From Isoetes taiwanensis (Eukaryota > Streptophyta > Lycopodiopsida > Isoetales > Isoetaceae): a stretch of DNA of 64,000 nucleotides. Below, one piece after another: positions 53,521 through 64,000 of this stretch; positions within the stretch are counted from its first letter, which is position 1, and each line of letters opens with the position of its first letter. The stretch is from positions 4,096,407-4,160,406 of the forward strand of contig JAJEKV010000072.1 in the NCBI GenBank assembly GCA_021234155.1. The letters are read 5' to 3'. Both the position numbers and the translations under genes were made by a program. The notes beneath the pieces were generated by a model. It saw only the letters and a list, made by a program, of their open reading frames with translations. It was not told the origin of the DNA and searched no databases.

Positions 53521-55760
53521 CCCACGGTACATGCCACGGTGGGTAATCGCCAAGTCAACCATGTTCAAATAGATGGAGGTAGTGCGGTCAATCTCATCAC
53601 GGATAAATTCCGCAAAACAAATGGGCATCACACAACTCTTTCGCCCCCCCATATGACATCAAATTGGCTAATGGCCATATCACGCCGACTAAGGCGCCAC
53701 ACCTCTTCTTCACATCAACATCGGTGATCTCCGGCTTCCCATGGAATTTGAGTTTGGAAAGCCGGTGAAGATCCGGTGACTATGAAATGTTGGTCTGCCG
53801 GACCTTTTCTCCGCCAGGCAAGAGTATCCATTACCGGGCCCGCAGACCCGATTAGTCATCACCGATGGTCATCTCAATGCCACCATGGACTTGCAAACAA
53901 AGCGGGGATCATTTCTTGTTGACAATGCGGAACCCTCTCTCTCGCATAACCGATTCCGAAGAAGCTCGGAATATTTATCAAGTTCGCTCCACCTCGCGAA
54001 ATCGCCTCGTCATCCCACCCGAATATGCCGATCCTTGGGAGAAATGACTCTGATCGTGACCCGTCAGGTCGCTGCTTGACCCCTACCGCTCCTTGCAATC
54101 CGAATCCAACGTTGATCACTTTTCGGATCTTTGAACCTCCCCGCAACTCCTGTTCTTTGACACGCCGCCAGAAGCAACCTCTGCTGGATGAAACCGAAAG
54201 CAACCCCTCTTTTTCACCACGCAGTGCCACGCGATCCTTATTATGCTCCAACCTCCGCACACATTGTCCGGGATACTCGAAGTAATACCCCATATCCGGA
54301 CTCGTAAGTCGAGATTGTGGACGCGCCGGCAACAATCAACCCGGCCCGCATTGCTGCAAATCTTCCTAACCTTATCGTCACAAAAGCCAAGCCGCTCAAA
54401 AATTCAAACACATTTTCACCGAGTTACAAAGATCTTCTGGGAATCAACAAAAGCTTGGGGAACTCACCATTCCTACCAAATCGATGCACGACCCGTAGCA
54501 ACGACGATACCGGCTCAACCCTAATTACCGTGGATCGCCAAGGCGGAAATTGACAAACTCCTTCTTTGCAGTTTGATCTATGAGGTCAAACATTCTCAAT
54601 GGGTGAGCCCCATCGCCATTGCCCTTAAACACAATGGTAAGATCCGGCTGCGTGTGGACTATCTGGAAACTCAATCAAAGGGCCCGCGAGCGTGATCATT
54701 TTCCACTTCCCTTCACGCACTGTGTTACGAAGAGGTGGCCGGACATGAGATGTACTCCTTCATGGATGGTTTTTTCGCTACAATCGGATCTCAATCAAAG
54801 AATCTGATCAACTCAAGACCACTTTCACCACCCCTGCGGGGCACTTTTGCCTACAAGGTGGTTCCTTTTGGATTATCAAACTCTCCATCAACGCTTTCAA
54901 CGCATCATGCTCTCGCCATGATTTCATGAAGGAAAATCCCTTCTTGCAAATTTTTCAAGATGACTTCTCGCCTCTGAGCCCATGGCTGACCATTTGGATA
55001 AATTGGAACTCGTCTTCCGTAAATGTGATGAGTCCCAAGATTAGTCTCAATCCCGAAAATGCACCTTTAAGCGTCCACCTCGTGTTCCGTTAGGCCATGT
55101 TGTCGCCAAAGCGTGTATCACCACGCATCCCGCCAAAATCGGTTGTGTGCTCAAGGCTCAAGCACCGCCCAATATCAAGGAGACACGCTCTTTCCCGGGT
55201 AAGGTCAATTATTACTCCACCTTCATACACGGACTAGCAGCCATTGCGCATCCCATTCATAAACTCACGGGTGACGAATCTACACGGGCTTGAATTCCCA
55301 AAGATAATGCCGCTTCCAACAAATGAAGCTTTTGCTTACTCGAACACCGGTTCTTGTTCCTCCTCAATGGGACAAGCCCTTTCACGCTCATGTCGATGTC
55401 TCCGGCGTTTGCTATTGAGCTGTTCTTTCTCAAGAATATGATCGACATCGACAAACCAAAATCGCCACGCCAAATAGAAAACTCAATTCTGGCTGAAGAA
55501 CTATTCTCGCCACGGCAGCGTGAAGCTTTGGGTCTCATTTTCTCGTGTCCAACGCTTCCGCCATTACCTTTTGGGCAGTCAAATCAAGTTCTTTGTGGAC
55601 CACCAAGCACTCCTCTATTTGATCAACAAGTCCACGCCATCGGGCCGCATTGCTTCGTTGGGTCCTTCTTCTCCAAGAATTTGCTCCTTTTGAAATCGTT
55701 CATAAGGTCGGCAAATCTCATGTCGTTCGGATTATCTTTCACGCATCCACACGGATGATC
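53521..55760 (+). pseudogene. Gypsy protease, reverse transcriptase and RNase H, frame-broken
   Basis: Protease: VQIDGGSAVNLITDKF (about 53565-53610). RT, split between frames: NGKIRLRVDY (about 54630), DHFPLPF, AGHEMYSFMDGFF, GTFAYKVVPFGLSN (about 54840), QDDFS near 54958 in place of the catalytic Y/F-x-DD motif. RNase H remnants lie at about 55360-55700. Several frameshifts; not functional as read. Confidence 0.75.
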
Positions 55761-55999
55761 CCTCAACCGAGTCTCGGGCGCCTTTCCCGATGCTCGCCTC
55801 TTTTGGTCACGGCAACACCACATTGGTTCCATGATTTTCAGCGAAGACCTCCTCACGGGTGCCCTTCCACCGCATTTATGACGACGGCTTCTCTCGCCAA
55901 GCGGCAATCCTGCCGCCATCAATTTCTCCGAGGTCCGCGGACTACACCATGGTTGCGAGGACATCTCTACAAAAGGTAAGGACACCATCCTTCGACGCT

Positions 56000-56830
56000 G
56001 TGTTCTACCTCATGAAGTTCCGTGATATTGTTCGAGAAGCTCATCAAGGGCTAGGTGGTGGTCATTTTCATGGTGACACCACGGCACGCAAAAAATCCTT
56101 CTCGCTGGGTATTATTGGCCCAGCGCTTCAAAGATGCTCACGCCCCACGCCAAGACGCGCAGACGCTTTGCCGGGCCGGGGACGCCCCACCGCCCGTGGA
56201 CGCTCTTCCCTTGACGCCGGCCGCCACGCCACTTCCTTCAAAGAAATGGGGAATGGACTTTTGTGGGACCTATAGATCCTTCCCCTACGCACACCCGCGT
56301 CTGCTACATTCTCGGTTCTCACCGACCACGCTACCAAATGGGCGGAAGCTTGTGCACTTCCGCACAACACCGCAAAGAAGCACGCCTAGGGTCCTCTATC
56401 AACAAATTATCACGCCGATTCTGCTGCCGCCTCTACCTGAAGCTGGTCGACCATCACCGTGGTGTTCATTTCATCAATCATACTATCAAGGAGCCGACGG
56501 ATTATCTCCCCACATCATCACAAGAGCACACCTTACTATCCTCAAGGTAATGGTTTGGCGCGAAAGCACCAACAAAACTCGTCACCATTCTCAAGAAAAT
56601 TTGTGACGCTTCCGCACGTGATTGGCGCACAAAACTTCCTATCGTTTCTTGGGCCTACAATACTTGTTTCAAGATTGCTACGGTCACACTCCTTTTAAAT
56701 TGGTTTATGGTCGAAGCTCTCATGCCGCTTTGCATACATCCTTCCAACACTCCGCTTTCAACCGGCTATCGCTCATAATCCACCGCCCGCACTCAAAGAA
56801 CGGGTCTATCAATTAGAACAGTTGGATGAA
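56000..56830 (+). pseudogene. Gypsy integrase, frame-broken
   Basis: Zinc module REAHQGLGGGHFHGDTTARK (about 56030) followed by ILRAGYYWP in the next frame. Catalytic core: KWGMDFCG (about 56245), ATKWAEACALPHN (about 56333), then YYPQGNGLA (about 56530), where the expected catalytic Glu is disrupted, and WAYNTCFKIA (about 56655) with GHTPFKLVYG. Three or more frame changes. Confidence 0.75.
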
Positions 56831-57319
56831 CTTCAAGGGATGCTTATATTCGTGTTCTTCATGGACAACAGCTGCAAAAATCTTTACATGACAAACGTCC
56901 CGAAGACAAAACATTCAAAGAAGGCGATTTGGTTCTTCTTTATGATTCCGTGTACAAAAATTTTCCCGTAAACTCAAGTTTCGCTGGCTTGGCCCTTATC
57001 AAATTGTTCAAGTGGTTAGACCAAGCGCTTTTCCAACCGGCAGAGTTAGATGGCACTCCATTACCTACATTGGTTAATGGCTTTCGTCTCAAAACATTTC
57101 ATCACCACGTAAACATCAACAAAAGCGATCACATTCAAGAAGCCAACACCACGAAAGTGACTAGAAAGGCGGTATATTATATTATAGTGGAATTTTTTTT
57201 GACAAAATGTGGGCACGACCGGCTATTTCATATGGGCACCTATATATACAAAAAACGGCTCGAGCCCTATCTACTAAGTCCTAAGAGGAAAACCCTCTAC
57301 TCGGTTCTGAAAGCGTAGG

Positions 57320-60300
57320 TGATGCGAGAGAGATGGTAGAGGTTCTCTCCGGATCCCAAATAAGGTGCGGAACCACCTCCATCCCGTTGGTCTTGGTCGG
57401 GATGTTCAGCCATCCCAAGACACCAGCCGCCCATTCGAATGCCACCGGTTGTGGCAGCCAGAAGGTCCGTACAATTCATCTTAGGGGTAATCCACTCCCC
57501 GACAAGTGGGCATAAATCAAATCCTCGTTCAAACCAAAAGAAGGCCATATCGAGCCATCCCAGGATGCCTTCGTTACTCGGTTCGCCTTATATAGCCAAT
57601 CGAGAACTCCTTTGTCGACGTGGACCAATCACACAAATCGCCAACGTGTTTTGCAATGCAAAGTTTTGTTTCTAAAATGAGAATCTTTTCTCCCGCCGCA
57701 TATCTAGCCATGGTACCTTTCTCCACATTCCTTTAATGATATCCCACTTCGAGTTGCCTCGCATTGAATGCAATTCCTTCTTTTCACGCCCGTCGAACAT
57801 TAATGTGTGTCCTTTGCCCACCTCACCTCCGATCCTTCTTTCAAGTCTCATCCTCACCGTTCATTGCTTCTCCCTTACGTTTTTGGGACTTAGCCAAATT
57901 TTTGCCTCTCAATACACTTCTTGGCATCTTTTGACACTGCACCATCAACGGTTCCAAGTTAAGCCCTCTTCATACCTCTTAAGCCTCCTCCGGTTGTGGT
58001 GCCTAAAAAAAAAACTTTTCGTTCTTCATACGAAATTGTCCCTCCGTGCTTTCGACTTTTCGTCCTCCGCCTTTGAATCACTCTTCGTTTTGCGAATGCG
58101 TTACCATGGCTGCCCAAGATTTTCTACACTTCAAACTCTTTTCTCCCAAGGATCCGGCTCTTTTTGCATCTGTATCCTTCTTGACGCTTCACTTTCCGTG
58201 GAAGCCCTTGTTGGCCCAAATAAAGAAGTCGCCGAACGACACAAAGCTTTTACGAATTCTCTCAAATGGAACTTCCGGCTCAAATCGACCCGATTGGCCT
58301 TGCAGTTCATCGCCAATATCGTTAACGACCCCTTAAGGCTACACCATCGTGGTCGATGGCATCACCATTTCACACGACTCAACATTTGATTTCTGAGGTA
58401 TTTCATATTCCCCTTGCACACCCCTTGTTTATCATGGTCCGCCATACGTAGATCTCGATGTCACGGGTTTGGTGCACCGCTATCATGCCAATGTCCATCG
58501 CCCCGACCAATATCGACAAGCCTCCACGAAACCTTTGTTAAATTTACGTGGCGCTAAGTTCCTTGGGTATTCTATCAAGAACACCCATATCAATAAGCCT
58601 TTCTATAACCTGGTCCTCACTGCTACACACTCCAACCACCACATAGATTGGCCCCAAATGATGTTCTATCGTCTTCTCCAGAAATGGACCGCCGGTGCCA
58701 CTTCCATTTCTGAAGTTTACGTAGGAGGCCACTTTCAAGCCCTCATCCCGTCATTACTTCCTCCCCACACCACAAAATTCTCATAATTCCACTCGGCCAG
58801 CTCCTTCCAATAACTCACCAAGCCGGGCACTTCACGCCTCGCCTTCCCCTCGGGTCATGTCCAAAGTCCGCACACCCATGTCCTTTGTCTCCTCCTCCGC
58901 TACACCATCCGGTTCACACCATTTTTCCCAAACATCACAAACCGTGCAAATGTAGGGCTCCACCACCACAACACCCTCGCCGGTTGTTGTATCAAGACGG
59001 CCAGGATGCTCAAAGTACGCCGCTCTCAAGTTACAAGAATCCCAAGGCGCTCTTATGGCGGGGTTCAACGCACTAGAGGCCTCGTCGATGCAAGACACCA
59101 GACCTTCTGCCGCCATCGCCTAAGTTGTAACTTTGAGGCCAAACTTCAAGACAAGCACGGCTCTCTTCAGTGCTCATGCAGATCTCAAAAAGTGCACAAA
59201 ATCAAGTCAGCCAACTTGCGGATCAACAAGCTCGGCCCAATCGAAATTCAGAATTTATTGGAGCACAACAAGTCCAAAGTCAGCTCTCCCCGAAAGTACC
59301 AAGGACGCAGATATTGCTAAGCTCAACGCCTTGTAATCAAACTTTGTGAAAATTTCAGCATTCAAGTTCAAAACCTTTCAAAGACGGACGCTCAAGTTGC
59401 CTCCTTGACGCTCAGCTTTCATTACAGCACCTCTCAGCACCTCTCTTCAAGATCAGCTTACGAGGTGCGTAAACGTAAGATACCGGATGACGCCGGAGAT
59501 TGCCGTATTGCCCTCAATACTCCGGAAATCCTCCTCCCGTGTCAACACTTCGAAACGGGTCCGCGACTGACCGGGCCAATTCTTTAGAAACGGGACAACC
59601 GGATACGCGATCTTGAACAACAGCCTATAGCAAGCTATTCACCTGCCGATGAGGCTCAAGCAAAACTTGACGGCCATACCGCCATTCTACCGTATGCCTT
59701 TTGACTTCCCCAGCCTTCCTCGCTATCACGATTATGTGGTTGTCACGCCACCTATTCCTCTCGGCGGCATGCGGCGCGAGATGGACTGTGGATATTCCCA
59801 GCGCCTTATTTTCTTCTGGATTTGGCGAAACTCTCCATTGAAGACAAAGGGTTGTGCCGTGCCCTTGTGGTCTTTGATCTCATACACCGTGCCGATCCAG
59901 ACTTTATCACCTTCAGAGTGGTTCAGCCCATGGCTTACATATTTCATGATTTCTATCCGGGTGATATACAGAACACTTCGAAATGGGCCACGCCAGAATC
60001 TTTTCAGGGTGACCCCATCGTGTAATGGGTGCTTCAGGATAACAATCCATATCTTGCGGATCCTGCTTTCGGACCAAACTCTTCATCGGGGAGTACATGC
60101 CCGAGCTTGCCAATCATTTATCTCGCGCAAGCCGAAGCGCCGCTAAACGAATAAGGAAGTATCTAGGACATCCCGAGGATCTTCCCTATGCACAAATTTA
60201 TATGCAGCACACCTCGCGGGATACAATCAATTCACGAGCTCGTTGGATAGCAAGATCGGCCCCCACGGGATGGGATAGCCCTCCCCAACTCTCAACTCTC

Positions 60301-61075
60301 TCTTGCTTCTCTTTGGGATCGTTGGTGTCAAGCTCTTGATCCGGATCTTGTCGATCAATTGGAAATCGCGGCAACCCACGCCCACGGGCATGGTTCCTTC
60401 TCCCTATGCTTCCCTGGGCGTACCTCCACGCCCCAGGTTCCTGACTTCTGATTGGCGCCTTCCTTTTTGGACCAAGGTCATGGATGGTCATGCTTTGGAT
60501 GGACACCACCTCGGATCTCGACGGATCTCGGTGGGATCCACGCTTTGTTCGCCACACACATTGGGAAGAAGGTGCCACTGGATACCACCACCTAATTGGA
60601 TCTACATTGCTAATGGCGTGGTTGGCAAACGGCGGCCGGATGCGCTTCATGGTCTTGACACCTTCTTGCGCGAATGCCACCACCTCACCGATCCTTGATC
60701 CATCTTCAAGCGTGTTTTTGTGCTGCCCTCAAATGCATTTTGCTAAGCTCCTTAAATCGGCCGTCCCATTTTTCATCGCCAATCCGAATGCCGATTAACC
60801 GGTGCCTTTGGCCTCCGATTTGTCTCCCTCGTGGAATGTCAAGACATTTCTTGAGGGCACGCCGCCTCTTCTTGAAGACATGGTACGCTCTCGCTTTCTT
60901 ATTGATGCAGATCCGCCCTTGGCCAAAACACTCCTCCTGCTCTTCAAACACGCCGGATCTCATTAGCCATTACCATAATGGTGCGATCCTCTCACCCCGT
61001 GAGGATCACTTTTCGAACGGTGGCTTCCCCGGAAACACTTCCTCCCTTTCTTCACTCTCAGTGTCGCTTGGTGGA
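57320..61075 (+). other. Gypsy 3' region, unassigned
   Basis: GC-richer, coding-like DNA with many short ORFs. Best stretches: 58046-58336 (MLSTFRPPPL..., overlapping a frame with MAAQDFLHF) and 59822-60025 (LSIEDKGLCRALVVFDLIHR, YIFHDFYPGDI). No known domain recognised. Position matches the extra 3' ORF of Tat/Athila elements; a captured gene is also possible. Confidence 0.4.
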
Positions 61076-61652
61076 GGTTAGTCCCGGCGGCCTCCGGATA
61101 CAGGGACTATTCATGCATACAACGGACCAGGTCAAGCTCAAGGATCCTCGATTCGCCCGCCGGGTCAGCCATCAAAGGCTCCCGAAAGACCAAGCAAAGA
61201 CCACGCAGTCAAAGCCCGTGGTCGATCAACAAGAGGCGCCGCGGCTTCAGGACAAGCCTCGCCACCGCCGTCGGGCCAGTGATTCTAGGCACTTCAAGAG
61301 GCACCGCCAACATTCCTGCAAATCAGGCCTCCTTCCTGAAAGTCGGCACCGGTGATCGGTCGAGTGTCTATATTGGGCCCAAGGCCATTGTACTATATAT
61401 ATGAGTAGAGCTAGCACATGAGTTTTAGATGAGTTTTGAGTCTTGTCTCCTTTTCAGTCTTCTCTCTATGCGAGCTCATGTATGTTCATCATTGATATCA
61501 AGGAAGCTTATCATTTTTCTCTCATTTGTTCTGTTTTCTTCTTTTTCTTCTCTTCTTGCAAATCCCGGACATAGTCCCCTGACTCTCCCGTTAGATCCAT
61601 CTGTCCTCACAGAGGGTCATCTTCGAGAGTTCCCGAACCCGCACCCCAAACA
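61076..61652 (+). repeat. 3' LTR of the gypsy element
   Basis: 577 bp, begins GGTTAG instead of TGTTAG and ends ACCCCAAACA. Preceded by a weak purine stretch (GGTGGAG). Confidence 0.9.
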
Positions 61653-64000
61653 ATATTTCTTCCATAAATTGCCTAGTATAATCGCTATTATGATTATGGC
61701 AGTCAGTGAGCCTGTATACATATCAAACAAACATGGGCGACTCAAAGAAAAACTATGTTACCTCCTGCTGAATCATCCAAACAGTGCAACTAGAAGGAAT
61801 CTAAGAATCCCAAGAACCTGCATCTATACACCTAGGCAAGAAAAATCGAACGTATAAGAGCTAGGCAAAAAGTGCATGCAAAGCACATGGGCTCAAGCTT
61901 TGGCCTTCTATGCAAAAATCAGCCTCCCCGCAAAAAAACATGCCTTTTGTGCAAAAATCGGCCCCGAAAGCAAGAAAACATATCGGCTTGGTCGAGCTCT
62001 GCCGCTCGCCAGAACCGGCCGCGGGCAACCACCTTCTTGGACCGCTGGTAAAAGCAAGAGTGCCTATCCCATTCCTTCACGTTTCCAAGTTCTTGTTGCC
62101 AACAATAACTTCATTAACTTCTTTCCAAAACATCTGAGTGCCAGCAGTGTAATGAGTGCCCGAAGCAACAACCCAGATCACCCTGCTAAAAAAATTTGAC
62201 CCATCCCCTCGCTCAAACTATCTCTACCCTATTTGGGTTAGAATTCATAGAAAATTGGAAACCCTTCCAAATTACCAACAAACCTAGAAGAGTTTCCATA
62301 TTTGAAGCCCTGAAGCATTTCCACTAGGTTTTTTGGTGGAATGACATCCACCGCCATAAATCTAATTGATTTAATGCATGCGGCCCGATTCGATTCCAGA
62401 GCATGCAATCCGAAAGTATTTCCAGGTAAAGAATGATATGAAGGAAATGATATTTGCTAATCTTTAATCTTTAATCTTCAACCTCCCAACGATTCTGATA
62501 TCACGGAAGTCCTTTTGATTCTCAAGCAAAGAAAATCTTGTTGAAAATCAGTAAGAGTGGATTGGGCGCTATAGATTAAGAAGGGAAGACTTTGTCTGGT
62601 GATGAAAACTTGAAGAATGTTAACTAAAGGAAGAGCTCTGATCGCTTACGCAAAAATAACAAAGTTTGATCACCCTAAATGACAAAATATCCATCGCCTA
62701 TCTGCAGATAGGCATATTTGGAACCCTTTTGCTTGGGCTATTTTGGTCAATGTCAAATAGTGGTGTAAGGGCAATGGTCAGATTCTTATTAGATTGCACA
62801 TCTTTTGCAAACAGAATGGACCAAATATCTTTCCATATTATTTTGTTTTTTTTGTAGGCCATGCCTTGGATATTACGAGTGCTATTCGATTTCTATAAGG
62901 TGCACCAAGAAGCTTGAAGACGCACCGAGATTCTCTTTTACAAATTGCCGCAGCAAGTAAAATCAGATTCTTATGCAAGATAAACTCTATTTTGTTCCCT
63001 GCAGGGCTACTGGTCGAATATGTAGACCTCGAGGTAAATGGACAATAACCCAAATCCCCTAAAGCCCGGACCCTAAAATGCCTTCGCTTCGGACCTAAAG
63101 CCCAGTATATGGGCACAAGTGATGCCTCAGTACAGACACTAGATACAGAATTACAGCCACAGAAGAAACATTGTGTTGAAGCAGAAGTGCAGACATTGGA
63201 AAGGGAACATGTTGAGGTGGGCGTACAGACATCTCCACAATCCCAAGGGGACCAGGAGTCGCAGATGATCGAAGCTAGCGACGAGCAAAATGCCTCAAGA
63301 TCTTCTCGGTTACTAGGAGCCTGAACTTGCGTATTTATAGGGGTTGCAGAGGCAGAAGATGATGCCCTTTCTGATATGGATGCTGCTTCGCATTTTTTCA
63401 TTGATGTCATGCATGTGAAGGCTGGTGGAGTTGTCTCCGCTACTAGGGTGGGAGCTGCAAGACTTGATCGCCCTCGCCATCGTTTGGTTCGGTTTCAAGA
63501 CACTCTTAGCCGCTACATGTTCTCTTCAAAGATGGAAACCATCTCTCGAGGGACTAGTTTCTCAAGACAGAGGACCTCTCCCCTCTTCAATTGTGTAACC
63601 ATAAGGAGGAGCTCTCAAGGTGAGGGCAGCCCAATTGCAAAAAGAAATGGGCAAAGGTGCTGGAGGCGCAAAGAATTATTCTAGATCAATGGCCTTCCAA
63701 TCCTTGGACTGACTATCTCTAGATAATTTTAGAAGCATACATTTACCACTAGCATTAGCATTATCTTATCTTATTCTTGGTAGCCTTTTAATATTTGGTT
63801 ATTGTGTTTGGTAATGGGGCCAAGTCCCCAGGCTGTTGCCCTTGCATATGCCGTCCCATAACACATTGGGTTCCCGTGGACGTAAAAATTCATCTTATTT
63901 TATCTTATCTTATTTTTTATATCGATAATTTTGGCTTTTGTTTGCAGGCCTGAATTTTATATCCAAGCAATGATCTTTAGAGCTTATACGAGCTTTTTAC
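61653..64000 (+). repeat. Duplication copy B, right part (to window end)
   Basis: Resumes at the ATATT target duplication and matches 18793-21152. The final base corresponds to 21152. Confidence 0.95.
63109..63720 (+). pseudogene. LINE ORF1-like protein (copy B)
   Basis: Partner of 20265-20874. VQT-repeat N-terminus at 63109-63324, then DMDAASHFFIDVM...RLVRFQDTLSR and RGTSFS. After RGTSFS the frame is broken (RQRTSPLFN) where copy A reads VQEDLSPLQ. The following UTR and (TTATC)n tail (63721-63920) equal copy A. Confidence 0.5.

Larger units (their letters stand above)
50614..61652 (+). mobile_element. Ty3/gypsy LTR retrotransposon, 11.0 kb, in copy B
   Basis: LTRs 50614-51186 and 61076-61652; target duplication ATATT on both sides (50609-50613, 61653-61657), with the empty site seen in copy A. 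Domain order gag, zinc knuckles, protease, RT, RNase H, integrase is Ty3/gypsy. About 3.7 kb of unassigned sequence lies between the integrase and LTR2, which with the GHFHGDTTARKIL-type integrase zinc module suggests a Tat/Athila-like lineage (inference). Visibly more GC-rich than its surroundings. No long ORF: every domain is broken into short frames. No clear primer site after LTR1. Confidence 0.9.

Noticed and set aside
62838-63410. 190-codon minus-strand ORF in copy B
   Set aside because: Antisense to the ORF1-like protein; in copy A the same strand is broken. Probably a shadow frame, with no motif recognised.
1-64000. CRISPR arrays, bacterial operons, rRNA genes
   Set aside because: No regularly spaced identical repeats with unique spacers, no ribosomal RNA signatures and no prokaryotic gene organisation were seen.

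Overview
The window reads as nuclear DNA of a land plant with a repeat-rich genome. Evidence: an intron-containing minus-strand gene with canonical GT-AG junctions (a tRNA-His guanylyltransferase, THG1), a large pentatricopeptide-repeat (PPR) gene of the PLS type, and plant-type Ty1/copia, Ty3/gypsy, PIF/Harbinger, Helitron and LINE elements. The style of the PPR protein would fit a fern or another seed-free vascular plant, but nothing in the window proves the lineage. There is no bacterial or organellar gene organisation. Layout: 1-4.3 kb is the 3' part of a frame-broken copia element. 5.2-7.6 kb is a PPR gene that stops inside the E domain, with a candidate transit-peptide exon just upstream. 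8.2-12.1 kb is a PIF/Harbinger element (SANT/trihelix protein plus DDE transposase), both ORFs broken. 12.4-17.7 kb holds an LTR/PBS relic, a 440-bp foldback, a 247-bp inverted-repeat element, microsatellites and a three-unit 107-bp tandem repeat. 17.8-21.15 kb is copy A of a nearly identical duplication whose copy B fills 49.6-64.0 kb; it contains an ORF1-only, LINE-like unit and a spliced exon of unknown function. 22.6-28.4 kb holds arrays, foldbacks and hairpin-ended termini. 28.9-30.3 kb is THG1. 32.3-41.4 kb is a minus-strand LINE split by a 6,267-bp non-autonomous Helitron whose two ends can be placed to the base. 43.8-45.1 kb is a TRIM-like LTR element with a 4-bp target duplication. 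45.17-47.4 kb is the helicase end of an autonomous-type Helitron. 50.6-61.65 kb is an 11-kb Ty3/gypsy element, flanked by a 5-bp target duplication, inside copy B. How the parts relate: probably only THG1 and the PPR gene are host genes with recognisable function; most of the rest is a layered record of transposition (LINE, then Helitron into the LINE; duplication A/B, then gypsy into copy B). The three most informative observations are the Helitron-in-LINE insertion, which restores the LINE frame exactly when removed in silico; a shared LINE-type 3' end on three unrelated units, one carrying only an ORF1-like protein; and copies A and B being essentially identical in AT-rich DNA but differing in small clusters at CTG/CAG/CCG-type sites. 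The last suggests either cytosine-methylation effects or consensus errors, and it affects how far the many frameshifts here can be trusted.
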